Positions 3,965 through 5,051 of a DNA stretch of 5,051 bases are shown in pieces. Within the stretch, counting starts at the first letter, position 1. Each line of letters opens with the position of its first letter. Made by a program: the position numbers and the translations under genes. The notes below the pieces were generated by a model. The model searched no databases. It was not told the origin of the DNA and saw nothing but the letters and a program-made list of their open reading frames with translations. The stretch covers positions 1 to 5,051 of the forward strand of contig DAOWEW010000044.1 in the NCBI GenBank assembly GCA_030638305.1, read 5' to 3'. The stretch comes from Desulfobacteraceae bacterium. Its GTDB lineage: Bacteria > Desulfobacterota > Desulfobacteria > Desulfobacterales > ETH-SRB1.

Positions 3965-5051
3965 TTAAAAGAGTGTTTCCACGCCGACTATATGATGGAA
4001 ATAATCACTTTTCTGAAGATTTGCTGTAATTTCTCCGCCTGAAATTAGAATTCGTTCTATTGTGAAGTGACGGGGAGCTTTTAGAAATTTTATTTTTCGC
4101 TCTATTTCAGGAATTATTGATGTGCTGATTGGTGTTGTTGAATATTTACACTCAATTAATGTTAAAACTTGCCCTTTTTTATGGATTAGAATGTCTATCT
4201 GCAAACCTTCATCATGGCTTTTATTTCTTTTTCGCTGTCTGAAAAATGGCCCGAAACCGATAATTTGATGTATGTCATAACCGATATTCTTAAAAATATT
4301 CAGGAGATTTTTCATACACAGTTTTTCAAAAGCCAGACCGAAATAATTATTCAGGCTTTGCCCGGCTATTTTATCAAACAACCCCGGCTCAGTATTAAGT
4401 TCGATAATATTCCTGTTCGGTTCAATATAGTTAAAATAAAATCGTAACCATTCATCCCATAAAACAAGTTTTTTTGTTTTTTCTCCATTTGCGCCAAACG
4501 GTGCTTTTGGAGTAAACACTTTTATAAAATCGGCCTGTTCCAGATTATTAATGTAGCTGGTAAGCCCGCCTCCTGAAGAGATTTTTAAATGTTTTCCAAT
4601 TTCTTCTTTTGAGCAACTCTTTTGAGAGAGAACTTTCACTATACGCTCATAATTCTTGACTACTTTAAACTGCTCTTTAAATATGGTTTCAAATTTATTC
4701 ACAAAGAAACCATTCTTTTGAAAACATAATCTGTCCACGTTGTTTGAAAATGATAGTCGTGGATTAATTTGCTCCATATATTTTGGGATTCCGCCAAACA
4801 CCATTAAAAACTTGGCTATTTCAAAATCTGAACGAAGGTTTTTAAAAAAGAGTTTGGCTTCAGAGGCGGTCAGAGAAGGAAGCTTGATTTCAAATGTTTT
4901 TCTATTGTGTAGCGCTTTTGAATGGACAATATGTTTCAGCATAAAACTGGCAATTGATCCACATATAACCAGCGTTAAGTTAGGATTCTTTTTCCAGTGA
5001 TTATCCCAGTAATATTTCAAAAGGGATACAAGTTCACTTCTCCCTGAAGCC
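3965..5051 (-). CDS. AAA+ ATPase of DUF234 type with PD-(D/E)XK-like C-terminus, 5' partial
   Basis: The frame is open from the right window edge to TAA at 3965-3967, giving 361 residues; the N-terminus with Walker A and probably the DE of Walker B lies outside. The visible start ASGRSELVSLLKYYWDNHW, then NPNLTLVICGSIASFM, is the sensor-1-like strand region of these predicted ATPases. Next come LPSLTASEAKLFF and FGGIPKYM, a winged-helix segment (IVKVLSQKSCSKEEIGKHL, SSGGGLTSYINNLEQADFI), and the DUF234 block KKLVLWDEWLRFYFNYIEPN. The C-terminus carries a nuclease-like signature: FE near AFEKLC, D in LQIDILI, and the E-x-K of LTLIECKYS. The family is widespread in archaea and anaerobic bacteria, often in defence-related or mobile neighbourhoods; substrate and role are not established. 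The TTG at 5018-5020 is not the start, because conserved sequence continues upstream of it. The nearest gene downstream in the same direction is the AAA fragment. Confidence 0.88.
   Translation of the reverse strand, partial: ASGRSELVSLLKYYWDNHWKKNPNLTLVICGSIASFMLKHIVHSKALHNRKTFEIKLPSLTASEAKLFFKNLRSDFEIAKFLMVFGGIPKYMEQINPRLSFSNNVDRLCFQKNGFFVNKFETIFKEQFKVVKNYERIVKVLSQKSCSKEEIGKHLKISSGGGLTSYINNLEQADFIKVFTPKAPFGANGEKTKKLVLWDEWLRFYFNYIEPNRNIIELNTEPGLFDKIAGQSLNNYFGLAFEKLCMKNLLNIFKNIGYDIHQIIGFGPFFRQRKRNKSHDEGLQIDILIHKKGQVLTLIECKYSTTPISTSIIPEIERKIKFLKAPRHFTIERILISGGEITANLQKSDYFHHIVGVETLF

Noticed and set aside
4214..5000. Rightward frames inside the ATPase gene
   Set aside because: They are antisense shadows of a gene with clear domain motifs on the minus strand.

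Overview
The window looks like an AT-rich chromosomal stretch from an anaerobic Desulfobacterota (deltaproteobacterial) type genome. This is inference from three things: a UPF0251 gene followed by small Gly/Arg-rich DUF5320-like genes, a sigma-54 activator with PAS-type remnants, and what looks like a UGA-recoded (selenocysteine) DUF1573 protein. No rRNA, tRNA or CRISPR is visible.

Layout. Positions 1-955 hold a rightward cluster: the end of a UPF0251/DUF134 DNA-binding protein, then two tiny low-complexity proteins that share an N-terminal D-x-TGPxGxGxxTGxxxGxC signature, each behind a near-perfect Shine-Dalgarno. Positions 956-1364 are non-coding. They carry a hairpin whose U-tract lies on the minus strand, so it would stop leftward transcription, and a 155-bp MITE-like element bounded by 17-bp perfect inverted repeats and filled with smaller palindromes. 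Positions 1365-2624 (minus) encode a sigma-54-dependent activator with complete AAA+ and Fis-type HTH parts, but its PAS domain has collapsed to a short stub. Positions 2625-2990 are non-coding apart from candidate promoters and a possible gene-end remnant.

Positions 2991-3719 (plus) are the most interesting part. An exported DUF1573 protein is interrupted only by one in-frame TGA, exactly at the first Cys of the family's conserved CGCT motif, with 164 open codons after it and a hairpin right behind the TGA. The simplest reading is a selenoprotein of 242 residues with a Sec-Gly-Cys motif. Converging on it are a roughly 50-residue orphan fragment of an AAA ATPase (3747-3896, minus) and, from 3965 to the right edge (minus), most of an ATPase of the DUF234 type with a C-terminal PD-(D/E)XK-like nuclease fold.

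The genes do not form one pathway. The left cluster is a coherent unit. The middle and right parts look like a mosaic with decay (PAS stub, AAA fragment, MITE-like element, possible gene-end remnant) around a functional-looking recoded gene.
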